The notes: generated by a model from the sequence alone, not told the origin. Positions 54,964 to 64,000 are shown, counted from the first letter of the stretch. The stretch: DNA of 64,000 nucleotides from Acinetobacter sp. Ac_5812 (GCF_013072695.1 NZ_LXUK01000026.1:1-64000); one strand, 5' to 3'. Numbers and translations: made by a program.

Positions 54964-55194
54964 CTAATGAAGTTTACGAATAGGTTGAGTATAGGGGGAA
55001 TCTTCTACTCGATGCACATGCATTGAATTGGTAATGTTCATTAAAGGTGAATTACTAGCCACTGAATGAGTCGTTGATGCTTTATGTGTGCGGTAGTTAT
55101 TCAAAAACTGATCTACTACTGGCACATTGTTAGGCAATATTCCGATTTCGCGGTTAGTAATTTTAATCGTTTCTATTTGGTCTACATGGCTCAT
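54964..55194 (-). CDS. Small protein sharing a motif with the gene at 55859
   Basis: The 76-residue protein starts at MSHVDQIE; the longer frame begins in a hydrophobic, less likely stretch. VDQFLNNYRTHKA and NSMHVHRVEDSP resemble IDSFLSSYRKHKG and VLYHVHAPSCP of the 399-residue protein at 55859-57058. It may be a partial paralogue. The function is unknown. Confidence 0.5.
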   Translation of the reverse strand: MSHVDQIETIKITNREIGILPNNVPVVDQFLNNYRTHKASTTHSVASNSPLMNITNSMHVHRVEDSPYTQPIRKLH

Positions 55195-55259
55195 AACTAA
55201 GTCCACTACAATGATTAAAACTATGAGCATAATTATAGCTTAAAATTGAAGAAATTCCA

Positions 55260-55858
55260 TTTTGGGATTTAATATTTGGTTTTTTTATGCACAGGTTTTT
55301 GTGGATAGTAGTGGGTATAAATGGCTAAGTTGCTGATTATTTAAGCTTTTAACATTGATTAAAAATTAATCAAAATAACGAAAAATAGAGTAAAATATGG
55401 AGAAATATAGCAGAAGCTATAGAAGAAAAAACAGGAAATGTCAAAAAAAGGGCAAAAAAAAACTATTAGAACAATCTCAGTCTAATAGTTTATTAAATAG
55501 GGTAATATCCCTTGATTCGTAATATAACCGATCTCTAATAAGTTTTAAAGCTTTTTTAATCATATTCACGGAAATTCCACAAACTATTATCTCATGCTGA
55601 ACAAAAGTAATGATTAAGCCCTATACTCAGCTCTACCCTGATATATTGCAGATTAGTTAAACTGTTGTTTAGAAATCGCAAACAATATGATGTTATATTT
55701 GAGCAAGGTTAGAATTATGTATGAAATGTGAATGCTTTAAAAACTGATATATATTATCAACTTTTTAGAGTTTTACGCCTTATAGAATACATACAACTTG
55801 TTAGAATGCCTTATACTAATTAGCCACCCTCACACACCTTTTATGGAAGACCAGTATA
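55260..55858. other. 600-base AT-rich intergenic region
   Basis: No gene is seen on either strand. It holds the minus-strand terminator-like hairpin at 55460-55491 and the control region of the gene at 55859. Confidence 0.45.
55460..55491 (-). terminator. Minus-strand terminator-like hairpin
   Basis: AAACTATTAGA and TCTAATAGTTT form a perfect 11-bp stem with a 10-nt loop. On the minus strand it is followed by a run of at least eight T. No minus-strand gene lies upstream of it, which suggests a short non-coding transcript. Confidence 0.6.
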
Positions 55859-57058
55859 GTGAAAGATTCAATCTTTGCTGATGTTATATCAAAGTTGAAT
55901 GCGGAAGTTTTTACGCAAAAAGCTGGTCGCTTATACCCTCCTGTCAGTCAATTATTGGCACTGGAGAAAAAGTTAGCATTATGTACAGCATCATTGGTTA
56001 AAAGCGAAGACATTCCAGACTATAAACAGCTAGAACGCCTGTTTTGGGATAACGTAAATCATACCTATGGCACTGGTTATTTTGCGGAGATTCCTAAGTG
56101 GGGTTCCAACATCTTTATCCCATTACAGGTATGGGAAAGTGTGTTACAGCCTTATGCATTGTTCTATAAAAATATGAACCCTGAGTTTAACTTTTATGAC
56201 TTTGCATTTACGACTGCAGCGTTGAGCGCTTGGCGGTACAGCCAACCCGTGCTAAAGCTTGAAAATGATGTATATCGCACCCTATTGAATGATGAAAACG
56301 GTCGCTATGTCGATGGTCATTTGCTGAATTACTACTTTCAGTGGACCAACTTTATTCATACACCAGGTCTAGGACACAACGACAAACCTTTATATGGTTT
56401 TTTCGCGCATCAAAACGAAGTTTTGTTTAACGGCAACAACGTTAAAGTATTGATCATTGTGTTTTGCTATGAAGATACTGAAGCCAACATATCTGATGAA
56501 GATGCTTTAAGCTTAACCTCTAATTGGGGTGACTATGTGGTTTTAGAGTATCGCACGGATACTATTAAAACTATTAAAGATAGTTTGATTGGTACCAACC
56601 TTAAAGGTAGTCCTGAGCTATTAATCTTACTTGGTAAAATGCTTAGCTTATTTAATTTCTCTATTCATCCTAAAACTGACATCTACAATCACCGTGGCTA
56701 CCTGATGCAACCCACGTATAACGATACGATTGATTCATTTCTCAGTAGTTATAGAAAGCACAAAGGTATGCCAGTACGCCGTGGCGTAGGTAAATCACCC
56801 TCTAGCAATCAACGCCGTGAAGTCCTCTATCATGTCCACGCACCAAGCTGTCCACGCCTGTTTGATACTGGTCTGAACACTGGTTTTGTGTCGCGCATGC
56901 ACAAGAGTAGCCATATCGCTAATGACCATTTTAATACACTACATTGGCTTAAAACTGATACTGGCTTAAAACTAATTTCAGGTAGTTTATATACTCAAGA
57001 AACCGAAACTAAACTTATTAAATCAATTCAAAATTACTTTTATGGTAATAATACTTAA
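55859..57058 (+). CDS. Hypothetical protein, possibly AcrVA2-like
   Basis: The 399-residue protein has a GTG start with GGAAG nine bases upstream. The central region (AWRYSQPVLKLENDVYRTLL, YFQWTNFIHTPG, LYGFFAHQNE, then VLIIVFCYED) resembles in order and spacing the pattern I remember for AcrVA2, an anti-CRISPR against Cas12a whose relatives occur on plasmids. The histidine/arginine-rich C-terminus is also reminiscent. The resemblance is weak and from memory, so the function is unproven. Confidence 0.55.
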   Translation: MKDSIFADVISKLNAEVFTQKAGRLYPPVSQLLALEKKLALCTASLVKSEDIPDYKQLERLFWDNVNHTYGTGYFAEIPKWGSNIFIPLQVWESVLQPYALFYKNMNPEFNFYDFAFTTAALSAWRYSQPVLKLENDVYRTLLNDENGRYVDGHLLNYYFQWTNFIHTPGLGHNDKPLYGFFAHQNEVLFNGNNVKVLIIVFCYEDTEANISDEDALSLTSNWGDYVVLEYRTDTIKTIKDSLIGTNLKGSPELLILLGKMLSLFNFSIHPKTDIYNHRGYLMQPTYNDTIDSFLSSYRKHKGMPVRRGVGKSPSSNQRREVLYHVHAPSCPRLFDTGLNTGFVSRMHKSSHIANDHFNTLHWLKTDTGLKLISGSLYTQETETKLIKSIQNYFYGNNT

Positions 57059-57126
57059 AGGTTTTCATTCTTTTTTCCTTAAACCTGTTATATACTTTTA
57101 ATACCCATTTCAATCAATGAAGTATT

Positions 57127-58035
57127 ATGCGTTTCGAGTTCGATCCATCATTTATATCTCATGTTGCAGTACGATTAGATGGCACTTCCTTAAAATCATT
57201 TTTAGACAACCTTGGAAACGTATCTTTTCAAGAAGCTGAAAGTTATTTAAGCAATCTAATTAAAGGGAATTATGAGCAAGACGATTTTACAGTTGGATTG
57301 AAAGTTAAACCTAAAAACCACAATCAAACAGAATTATTAGGGCATCTTTATAAAAATAGTGCCTTTCAATCGGTTTCAACTGAAGTATCGGATCTCGACA
57401 CCCAAAACATGCACAATGACATCGCTCAATTCGTTCAAAGCTATGCCAATGTTGCAGATCTTCAGTACAACAGTAATTTCTTGGACAAGCAGACGTTTAA
57501 GCATGAAAAAACGTTAGATAGCTATATCTTCACAGAATTAATGCTGCAGTTCACCAACAATAATACCGTGAAGTTTCGTGTGGACGGCGAATATGTCACA
57601 GTGATTAATACTGAGCTAACCTCTAAATACATCTATTTTAACGACAACAAGAATAAGCGGATCTGTAAGTTTTTAAGTAAAAATATGCATCCAGCTTATT
57701 TAGAGTCATTCTTAGAGCAGATGCATATTATTAAAATTGATTCTGAGCAGTACTTTTATAATGCAGTCGTGAATAACACAATAAGTTATGATGCTGACGT
57801 TAACGCCTTTATGGACCAATCTCAGAATTTTTTAAATACCCTTGTGAAAGGTTATAAAAAACTGATCTTAAACAACGTGCGATTTAATCTTTACGAATTC
57901 TTAGAAGACGACCTTGAAAGTGTCATCCTAAACCGTATCACTAAGGCATGGCATTACGCTCATGAAATCACGTTGCAAACCAACAACCCATCAAAATATG
58001 TAGTCGCTCAACCGCTGGTTATAAAATATTTATAA
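57127..58035 (+). CDS. Hypothetical protein
   Basis: The 302-residue soluble protein, rich in N and Y, has no recognised family. It lies 16 bases before the TOPRIM primase-like gene and is probably co-transcribed. A TTATATACTTTTAATACC promoter-like sequence lies upstream at about 57088-57105. Confidence 0.6.
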   Translation: MRFEFDPSFISHVAVRLDGTSLKSFLDNLGNVSFQEAESYLSNLIKGNYEQDDFTVGLKVKPKNHNQTELLGHLYKNSAFQSVSTEVSDLDTQNMHNDIAQFVQSYANVADLQYNSNFLDKQTFKHEKTLDSYIFTELMLQFTNNNTVKFRVDGEYVTVINTELTSKYIYFNDNKNKRICKFLSKNMHPAYLESFLEQMHIIKIDSEQYFYNAVVNNTISYDADVNAFMDQSQNFLNTLVKGYKKLILNNVRFNLYEFLEDDLESVILNRITKAWHYAHEITLQTNNPSKYVVAQPLVIKYL

Positions 58036-58051
58036 GTGAGTTTCTTTATTT

Positions 58052-59731
58052 ATGAACCCCCTCATGATCAAGTATGGTATCGATATTGGTACGCTATCTA
58101 AAATATTTAGATCGCATCTTGAAAATGAGGGCATTGTATTTGATCGTGAGAGTGACTTTCAGCTTGAACGAAGCTCTAAACGTATTTACCTCAGAACCAA
58201 TCACCACAATGACGCCACAAAAAATAAGAAAAAAACGGCCTGGTATCTTGTAGATCTAGATAACGCACGTATGTCTTATGGTTGGTTTCATGCTGGCGGT
58301 GCAAACTTCACTTACAGCTTGTATGAATACATTCAAGAAATGGATCTGCAACCTGGTGATACCGTATATACCAAGGAACAGCAAGAAGAAGATCTTAAAC
58401 GCTTCTTAAGCTCATGCAAAAGTGCTGAGAAGAACAAAAAAGACCAAGAGATATTGGCTCAAATCTATATGGGTTTTGAATGGGCCAGAAGCCTACCCTT
58501 ACCAAACCGTCCACACAACTACAATGTGAAAAAGCAGATTAGCTTCAGTCATGCTAGATTGTACAATCCAAGCAACTTCACTAAAAATGAGCTGATTGAT
58601 TATGTCAGCCAGTACTACCCTCAACACAAGAACAGCACCATTATTCTGAACCGTATTATTGATCTGCAACCAGATCTAGATCAACAGTCGCTACGTCAGA
58701 ACAAGCTTTTAGTTGAGGGGCAAAACCTCAAAAATCAAATCATTTTCCTTCAGACCATCGCTGAACATAAAAACAAGCGTGGTGAAGATAAGTTTACATT
58801 ACGTGGTGTACTTGCAAACGGCGCTTTCAAAATCTTATTTAAAGATCCATTGGATGCATGGAACCAAGATCGGATAATCTTTTGTGAGGGCTACGCCACT
58901 GGTGAAGCAATTGCAGAATCAATTCAATACTCTATTCCAGTCATTGTCGTGTACGTGGCTGGCAACATCATGAATGTAGTACGTGATTTCCGTGCCGAAT
59001 TCCCGTTTTCACGCTTCTATATCTTCAATGATAATGACCATAAAACAGCATTAGAAAGCAAAATAAAGCGCAATCCCGGTATCTATTACGCAACAGAAGC
59101 ATGCCGAGCTGTAAACGCAGCCATGATTGGACCTGAATTTACTGATGAACAGTTAGATCTAAGTGACTGGAACGATTTTAAGTGTTTGTACGGCGTTGAA
59201 TACACGCGTGATGTAATACGTCATAAAATGCAAAATGCCGTGTGGACGACTGCAGTTCAAAGCACGGTTAACCCGAACTATTCTATCAGCGCCCTATTCT
59301 TTGGCATCAAACAACAGTTGGATGATATAGGCCTCTATCCTGATAGCATGACCAAAAAGAATTGGTTTAGCTTGGTTTTACGTGCATATGCTTTGCTGAC
59401 TCAACAGGGATTTAGTCAGATCCACCCGATTGAGCTGGTCAAAGAACAATTTATTGAAATTCTTGGACAGATCAGCAAACAACCCCGTAAAGTCACTGGA
59501 GCTGAAGAACCAGAACTCCTTCAGGCCTACACAAAACTTGTAGAAATGATCGCACGTAATGATTCAACAACAGCACTGAATCAACAGATTATCGCCGTGA
59601 TTAATTTATACAAAAATGCAGATTATCCAATTGAATCATTAAAGGTTTGGCTCAAAGATATTGTGAGTAAATCGAACGATCCTGAATGGTCCGAAAACTT
59701 CATTAATAATATTTTTATTTCGATAATTTGA
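58052..59731 (+). CDS. TOPRIM-domain primase-like protein
   Basis: The 559-residue protein has an N-terminal region with paired aromatic strands (KTAWYLVDLDNARMSYGWFH). A TOPRIM domain follows: glutamate in IIFCEGYATGEAIAES (about residue 278) and D-x-D-type residues in FYIFNDNDHK (about 325). LSDWNDFKCLYG follows. This is the layout of plasmid TraC/P4-type primases. It would make primers for replication or conjugation. It shares its pattern with the larger protein at 60774. Confidence 0.72.
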   Translation: MNPLMIKYGIDIGTLSKIFRSHLENEGIVFDRESDFQLERSSKRIYLRTNHHNDATKNKKKTAWYLVDLDNARMSYGWFHAGGANFTYSLYEYIQEMDLQPGDTVYTKEQQEEDLKRFLSSCKSAEKNKKDQEILAQIYMGFEWARSLPLPNRPHNYNVKKQISFSHARLYNPSNFTKNELIDYVSQYYPQHKNSTIILNRIIDLQPDLDQQSLRQNKLLVEGQNLKNQIIFLQTIAEHKNKRGEDKFTLRGVLANGAFKILFKDPLDAWNQDRIIFCEGYATGEAIAESIQYSIPVIVVYVAGNIMNVVRDFRAEFPFSRFYIFNDNDHKTALESKIKRNPGIYYATEACRAVNAAMIGPEFTDEQLDLSDWNDFKCLYGVEYTRDVIRHKMQNAVWTTAVQSTVNPNYSISALFFGIKQQLDDIGLYPDSMTKKNWFSLVLRAYALLTQQGFSQIHPIELVKEQFIEILGQISKQPRKVTGAEEPELLQAYTKLVEMIARNDSTTALNQQIIAVINLYKNADYPIESLKVWLKDIVSKSNDPEWSENFINNIFISII

Positions 59732-59744
59732 ATGTCAAACATAA

Positions 59745-59780
59745 ACCCCCAAAGGTAGCAAACTTTTGGGGTTTGTTTTT
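59745..59780 (+). terminator. Intrinsic terminator
   Basis: The run of C before an A-rich loop pairs with CTTTTGGGGTTT, an imperfect stem of about 11 bp, followed by T-rich sequence. It separates the gene ending at 59731 from the convergent gene at 59813. Confidence 0.7.
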
Positions 59781-59812
59781 CTCTAAACTTTCATTGCACT
59801 AGGTTTATCGAC

Positions 59813-60475
59813 CTATTTAAAACTAATGTTTCCTGAACCAGTTCGGTTTTGTGACTTATGGATTGGTTTGCCATAAACTTTAACGTTGCCTGAGCCTGAA
59901 AGCTGTACTTGAGCAGAATTGATAGCTGTACAAAAGATATTGCCTGAACCAGATAGTGCCACTTCTAAATTGTTGCTTTTCAATGGTAATGCATCAAAAT
60001 TGCCTGAACCTCTCAAAGATAAGACACAGTGTTCAACGGTACCGTCTAAATCCATATTTCCAGATCCACTAATACTTGCTGTGAATTTATCTTCATTAAG
60101 ATTTAAGACCTGAATATTGCCTGAACCTTTTAAATCAATAGCTTTTAAATTTGGGTGACTGATCGATACTTCTAACGGTGAACAAGTACTAAAACTTACA
60201 TTGTCCTGAATAGCTAAAACCAATACACCCCCCTGAAAAGTCGCACTAATAAGATCTACAATATTGTCGTCTGCAGTAATTTCCATTTTAGAAACACTTG
60301 AAGCAAAAAACTTCAGACTCATTGGACCTTTCATACAGATTTCGTTAAATGGGTTTACAGGTACTTGCTTAGTCACTGGTTTGCCACTTCCAACGATTTG
60401 ATAGTTGGAACCTGAACTGTATACATTGCCGTTGCCATTGATTACAACAGAACCCAAAAAAATATGTTTTGACAT
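59813..60475 (-). CDS. GIN-domain (DUF2807) beta-helix protein
   Basis: The protein is about 220 residues from ATG 60475, supported by GAGG upstream. It consists of repeated strands with the signature G-S-G-N (LKGSGNIQVLNLNEDKF, ISGSGNMDLDG, LRGSGNFDALPL, LSGSGNIFCTA, LSGSGNVKVYG), typical of DUF2807 head domains. Members are usually secreted, but no signal peptide is visible here (MSKHIFLGSVVINGNGNVYS), so location and role are uncertain. Confidence 0.78.
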   Translation of the reverse strand: MSKHIFLGSVVINGNGNVYSSGSNYQIVGSGKPVTKQVPVNPFNEICMKGPMSLKFFASSVSKMEITADDNIVDLISATFQGGVLVLAIQDNVSFSTCSPLEVSISHPNLKAIDLKGSGNIQVLNLNEDKFTASISGSGNMDLDGTVEHCVLSLRGSGNFDALPLKSNNLEVALSGSGNIFCTAINSAQVQLSGSGNVKVYGKPIHKSQNRTGSGNISFK

Positions 60476-60773
60476 ATAAAGCCTCAAATTATTAAAAGTA
60501 ATTTAACCCTAAATAAGTGGTCATTCATAACCTATTTAATATCTGTAAATTATAACATTGAGGGCTTAAACATTTTTTATTAAAATAATAAATTAAAGCT
60601 TTTAATTTTTCTTTAAACCTTTATTAGACATAGCTTATATTAAAGATTAAACAGAAATGTTTTTAGAATCGGTATATACTAAAAGTATAAATTTTCTTAA
60701 GCATATGATTAATAGTCCTATGCAACCTGGGTAGCACATTGCACCTAAATATATATTAGAAATTGGAATTGTT

Positions 60774-63617
60774 ATGGCTGAGAAAGTACCGAGCGCCCGA
60801 CATAATTGTGATTTAAATACGATGTTTCAGTTTTTCCAAGAAGAACTGGAGCGAAACTACGGATTCGTATTCAAGTCATCTGGTAAATATCAATTCGTGA
60901 CCGTATTTGATGAAAAAGTGCCTTGCCTCACCGAATCAGATAACCCTAGTAAATCAAGTAGCAACAATGTCAAACCACGAGGGATGTATTGGATCTATCC
61001 AAACATGAACCGTGATACTGGTGAATACTGGCCAGTACTCAAAGGACACCGCTTTGGTGTAACTGACATTGAAATCTCAATTGCTTTTGCTGACCACTAT
61101 AAGAACGTAATCAAGCCTCAACGAGATTCAAACCCTAACTACAAACCACCAAGCAAAGAAGATGTTGATCGCCGTGTACGTGAGTTTGAAGAAGCTCAAA
61201 AGAAGCATCTACTTCAACAAGAAAAAGAGCTCTTAGCTGCACAAATCGCTATCCGTATTGAGTGGCAACGTGCTGGTAAAATTATTGACGATTCATTTTT
61301 TAATAATAAAACTGGAAGCCTTCAGACCTTTAAACGCGACATTCGACAAATGCCGTATATGGTTGAAAAGAACCTAGAGCCATACGGCGCTAAAATCATG
61401 CGTAAAGATAACTTTACCCGTGATGAAGCCATTGAAGCAGTAAAGCGTGAACTTCCTGAATCAGCTACCAATCAACAGCTTCTCGTTGAAACAGTAGAGA
61501 ATGTATTAGCGTATCAAAAGCATTTCATCAACTTTGAACCTGAGCTTGAGGGCGAAAAGAAAAAAGGCTTTGATTTACGTAAAAGCAGAGCTGTCATTCT
61601 TGCACCGTTAATTGACACCAATAACAAAGTCGTCAATTTACAGCGTATCACCCACCATCGCCAAAAAAAGCGCAACAAAGAAACCAACAAGCTTGAAGAA
61701 GTACTGCATAAGGGTAAGTACTTTTTTGATAAAGCCAAAACGAAAGATGCATTCTTGCCTGTTAGCAAAAATCCTGATGTTGGCTATGAAGTCTTTAACC
61801 CGAATGCAAAGAACTATTTGATCAAGGAGGGTTGGGCAACAGCGATCAGCGCACGTAAGGCGTTGGATGCTGGTTTAGAGCTTGGTTTATTGGGTGAGGG
61901 TTTTACTGCAGAAAACACACAAGTTTTAGCGTCATACAGTAAATCCAATATCTCAAGTGTTGCTGAGCTTATCTGCAGTATCAATCCTGAAGCCAATATA
62001 TTTGTTGGTTATGATAACGATGCTGGCCAAACGCTTGAGTCTGGTTTGAATCCTGGCTTACAAGAAGCTTGTCACAACTTTTCATTAAGTGGTGTGTTAG
62101 GTGATGTGAGCAAACATGAAAATACACGTATCACCCTACCCCCGGTTTTCCAAAATAAATTATCTGTTTCTGATTGGGATGATGCTCGTCAATATTTAGG
62201 TGTTGAACGTTTAGCTGCAGAGTTGGCAAAAGAACTGAATAACGCCGTCAAACGTATAGACAACAAGATCCCTGAAGTTGCGTATGCAATTAACCGCTAC
62301 AACCGTCAACGCGAAGCTTATGCAACCAAGTTCCCTAATAAAGAATACCAACCGAATTACGGCATTGTGATTGCACAATCAGATGAAAAATATCTGGAAT
62401 TGCAGAACATACGTGCTAAAAACCAAGCAAATATTGAAAATTACAACGCAAATATTGAAAAGCGTAAACAAGATCTATCAAAAGCTAACTATGATGGACC
62501 AGCTGGTACAGGTAGCACGAAATCCTATGCAAAACCAAAGTACCAACCGCCGTCATTTGATAAAGCATTTGATGATAAACCAACTCCAACCGCTACGGCA
62601 CCCGTATCTACGCCCGTCATGACTCTTGAGGGCATTAAGTCTTATATGGAGATCCTTTCTGAAATTGATGTCACCAAAGTTCAAAATGATGTTTTGAAAG
62701 TTGTCGCTACTGCAGATGGCCATCAAAAGATTAAAGCCGGTGATATTGAATTCGAGAAAATGGGTGCCAAAGAACCAACCAGTAGCACAAACCCAAGTAT
62801 GGATAGCATGCAAAATACCAAAGTACATATTGATGTATCCAAGGACATCAACAAAGATACAGTTAAATTGCAGAGTGTGGATCGTTCGACCATTCCCGAA
62901 CAAAATCTTCAGCAAGGTATCGATCATCAAAGCTACGCTAAGTCAGCTATCTTTACCGCTTTTTGGCTTCATTCAGCAGAAATGTATAAAGCTAGAAAGT
63001 TAATTCATGAAGCTGGTATTAGTACTGCCGATGTTGAGGGTTCAATTGCTGTCGCTGAAGATAAGCTCAATAAAGCTCAGGAAGAAGTTTCTAAGAAGCG
63101 GTCGTATCCTGAACTTTTTGTGATTAGTGCGTCTGATAGCGAATACCGTGCGTCAATCATGAAAGTTTTATCTGATTTAGAGGCTGCACATCCAGAGTGG
63201 CAGAATCTCAAAACATTTAGAGAAAATCTTACTGATAGGACCATTGCATTTGATCAATTGAATCTGGATACATTGAAGATCAAAAACAAAGTAGTGCATT
63301 TGATTGTCAGTAATGTGACCAATGATCAAAACTATCTAAAGGTTCAAGAAAGCCTCACCACCCTTTTAGATACATCGAACAGCTTGTCTTTGGACCGTCA
63401 ACAAAAGTTCAATCTTGTGAACAGTCTAAGTAAAACATTAAACAACATGGCCAAACTGTTAGATGAACCACCAGTCTTCCAAAGACTGAACGATTTCTTT
63501 ACTCGTTTTGAAAAGCGTGTAGATGATCTCGTTCTAGGTGATGGTCTAAAGCTGTATGGTATAGAACCGCAGAATTTAAACAAAACTAACGAACGTGGAC
63601 AGTCGTTCGATATGTAA
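60774..63617 (+). CDS. Large TOPRIM-domain protein, primase-like
   Basis: The 947-residue protein has an N-terminal region (FQFFQEELERNYGFVFKSSG) followed by a charged helical segment (residues 120-190). The TOPRIM core is NYLIKEGWATAISARKALDA (glutamate about 351) and IFVGYDNDAGQTLESG (aspartates about 412-414), with VSDWDDARQYLGVERLAAEL after it. A low-complexity linker (about 555-620) and a helical C-terminus follow. It appears to be a paralogue of the protein at 58052 with added domains. A GGTATATACT motif lies about 100 bases upstream. Confidence 0.7.
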   Translation: MAEKVPSARHNCDLNTMFQFFQEELERNYGFVFKSSGKYQFVTVFDEKVPCLTESDNPSKSSSNNVKPRGMYWIYPNMNRDTGEYWPVLKGHRFGVTDIEISIAFADHYKNVIKPQRDSNPNYKPPSKEDVDRRVREFEEAQKKHLLQQEKELLAAQIAIRIEWQRAGKIIDDSFFNNKTGSLQTFKRDIRQMPYMVEKNLEPYGAKIMRKDNFTRDEAIEAVKRELPESATNQQLLVETVENVLAYQKHFINFEPELEGEKKKGFDLRKSRAVILAPLIDTNNKVVNLQRITHHRQKKRNKETNKLEEVLHKGKYFFDKAKTKDAFLPVSKNPDVGYEVFNPNAKNYLIKEGWATAISARKALDAGLELGLLGEGFTAENTQVLASYSKSNISSVAELICSINPEANIFVGYDNDAGQTLESGLNPGLQEACHNFSLSGVLGDVSKHENTRITLPPVFQNKLSVSDWDDARQYLGVERLAAELAKELNNAVKRIDNKIPEVAYAINRYNRQREAYATKFPNKEYQPNYGIVIAQSDEKYLELQNIRAKNQANIENYNANIEKRKQDLSKANYDGPAGTGSTKSYAKPKYQPPSFDKAFDDKPTPTATAPVSTPVMTLEGIKSYMEILSEIDVTKVQNDVLKVVATADGHQKIKAGDIEFEKMGAKEPTSSTNPSMDSMQNTKVHIDVSKDINKDTVKLQSVDRSTIPEQNLQQGIDHQSYAKSAIFTAFWLHSAEMYKARKLIHEAGISTADVEGSIAVAEDKLNKAQEEVSKKRSYPELFVISASDSEYRASIMKVLSDLEAAHPEWQNLKTFRENLTDRTIAFDQLNLDTLKIKNKVVHLIVSNVTNDQNYLKVQESLTTLLDTSNSLSLDRQQKFNLVNSLSKTLNNMAKLLDEPPVFQRLNDFFTRFEKRVDDLVLGDGLKLYGIEPQNLNKTNERGQSFDM

Positions 63618-63631
63618 AAGCAGATATGAAA

Positions 63632-63657
63632 AAGCCCCGAATATCGGGGCTTCTTTT
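63632..63657. terminator. Intrinsic terminator after the large TOPRIM gene
   Basis: AAGCCCCGA and TCGGGGCTT form a 9-bp stem with a 3-nt loop, followed by a T-rich tract. It lies between convergent genes. Confidence 0.85.
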
Positions 63658-63676
63658 TGAGTCAATGTTTTCAAGA

Positions 63677-63979
63677 TTAGTGTGGCAATGTTGCCCTAAA
63701 ATCCAATGCAAAATCAGTTTCACCACGAGGATCGCTATTAAAGAACTTGAAGCCTAAACACTTAATCTCTTTATAGCCCATACTCTCCACCTCTTTTAAG
63801 AAGCTCTTATAACCTTCGTCATCCTCTTCATCTGGATCAAAAATTACAGAACTCTCGTCACTCAAGCTGATCAGTACTTCTTCCTTCCACTCGTCATTCA
63901 CCAACAAATGACCGCCTTTAGGCTCAATCAAACATTGATAGTACATCTCTTGGTTCACCGTATCATTCACGATCAACAT
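63677..63979 (-). CDS. Hypothetical acidic protein
   Basis: The 100-residue acidic protein (IFDPDEEDDEGYKSFLKEVE) has no recognised family. Its start is 21 bases from the window edge, so an upstream in-frame extension cannot be excluded. Confidence 0.5.
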   Translation of the reverse strand: MLIVNDTVNQEMYYQCLIEPKGGHLLVNDEWKEEVLISLSDESSVIFDPDEEDDEGYKSFLKEVESMGYKEIKCLGFKFFNSDPRGETDFALDFRATLPH

Positions 63980-64000
63980 ATAGTCTGGACTGAATCTACG

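Noticed and set aside
1..64000. CRISPR arrays, rRNA and tRNA genes
   Set aside because: No regularly spaced repeats with unique spacers and no rRNA or tRNA signatures were noticed. The short repeats seen are transposon-end or operator-like.

Overview
The window looks like Acinetobacter DNA. It is AT-rich and dense in insertion sequences typical of that genus: an ISAba1-like IS4-family element with a 9-bp target duplication, IS3, IS5, IS6, IS66 and IS21 types. From about 28 kb onward it resembles the backbone of a large plasmid or other mobile replicon, with an H-NS-like protein, a private type IA topoisomerase, two TOPRIM primase-like proteins, HicAB, recombinases and many unrecognised genes. 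All identifications rest on reading the sequence; no database search was run.

Layout. (1) 1-4434 is a nest of insertions: an IS3 copy interrupted by an IS66 element, whose tnpC is interrupted by a group II intron, whose reverse transcriptase gene is interrupted by another IS3-type end at base 19. (2) 4435-16666 appears to be one IS21-like transposon. It has istB/istA, inverted clusters of an ACTTGGACA repeat at both ends, two small genes, a controller-type regulator with its own C-box, and a defence cargo. (3) The cargo (9469-16349) is an enlarged Thoeris system. A six-gene operon encodes five TIR-domain proteins, one of them a canonical ThsB, and a free SLOG-domain protein. It converges on a second ThsB and a full SIR2-SLOG ThsA. 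All six TIR proteins share W-x3-E-[IL] at the catalytic glutamate. (4) 16.9-24.7 kb holds a FadL-type porin, a FAD oxidoreductase, a membrane protein, a TetR regulator, an IS5-family element and a P4-type integrase. (5) 24.7-29 kb is a scrapyard: ISAba1-like element, GC-rich merB/merD remnant, IS6 fragment, internally deleted IS3 and a truncated integrase. (6) 29-64 kb is the backbone, including an exonuclease gene cleanly split by an intact 1309-bp IS3 element and a HicAB module bracketed by 40-bp inverted repeats.

How the genes may work together. By analogy with Thoeris, the TIR proteins would sense infection and make a cyclic ADP-ribose-type signal. The SLOG domain of ThsA would bind it and its SIR2 domain would destroy NAD. 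The regulator upstream has a C-box like those of restriction-modification controllers, which would suit delayed expression of a toxic cargo after transfer. The regulator has lost only its last few residues to an IS3 insertion; the operon promoter just downstream is intact.
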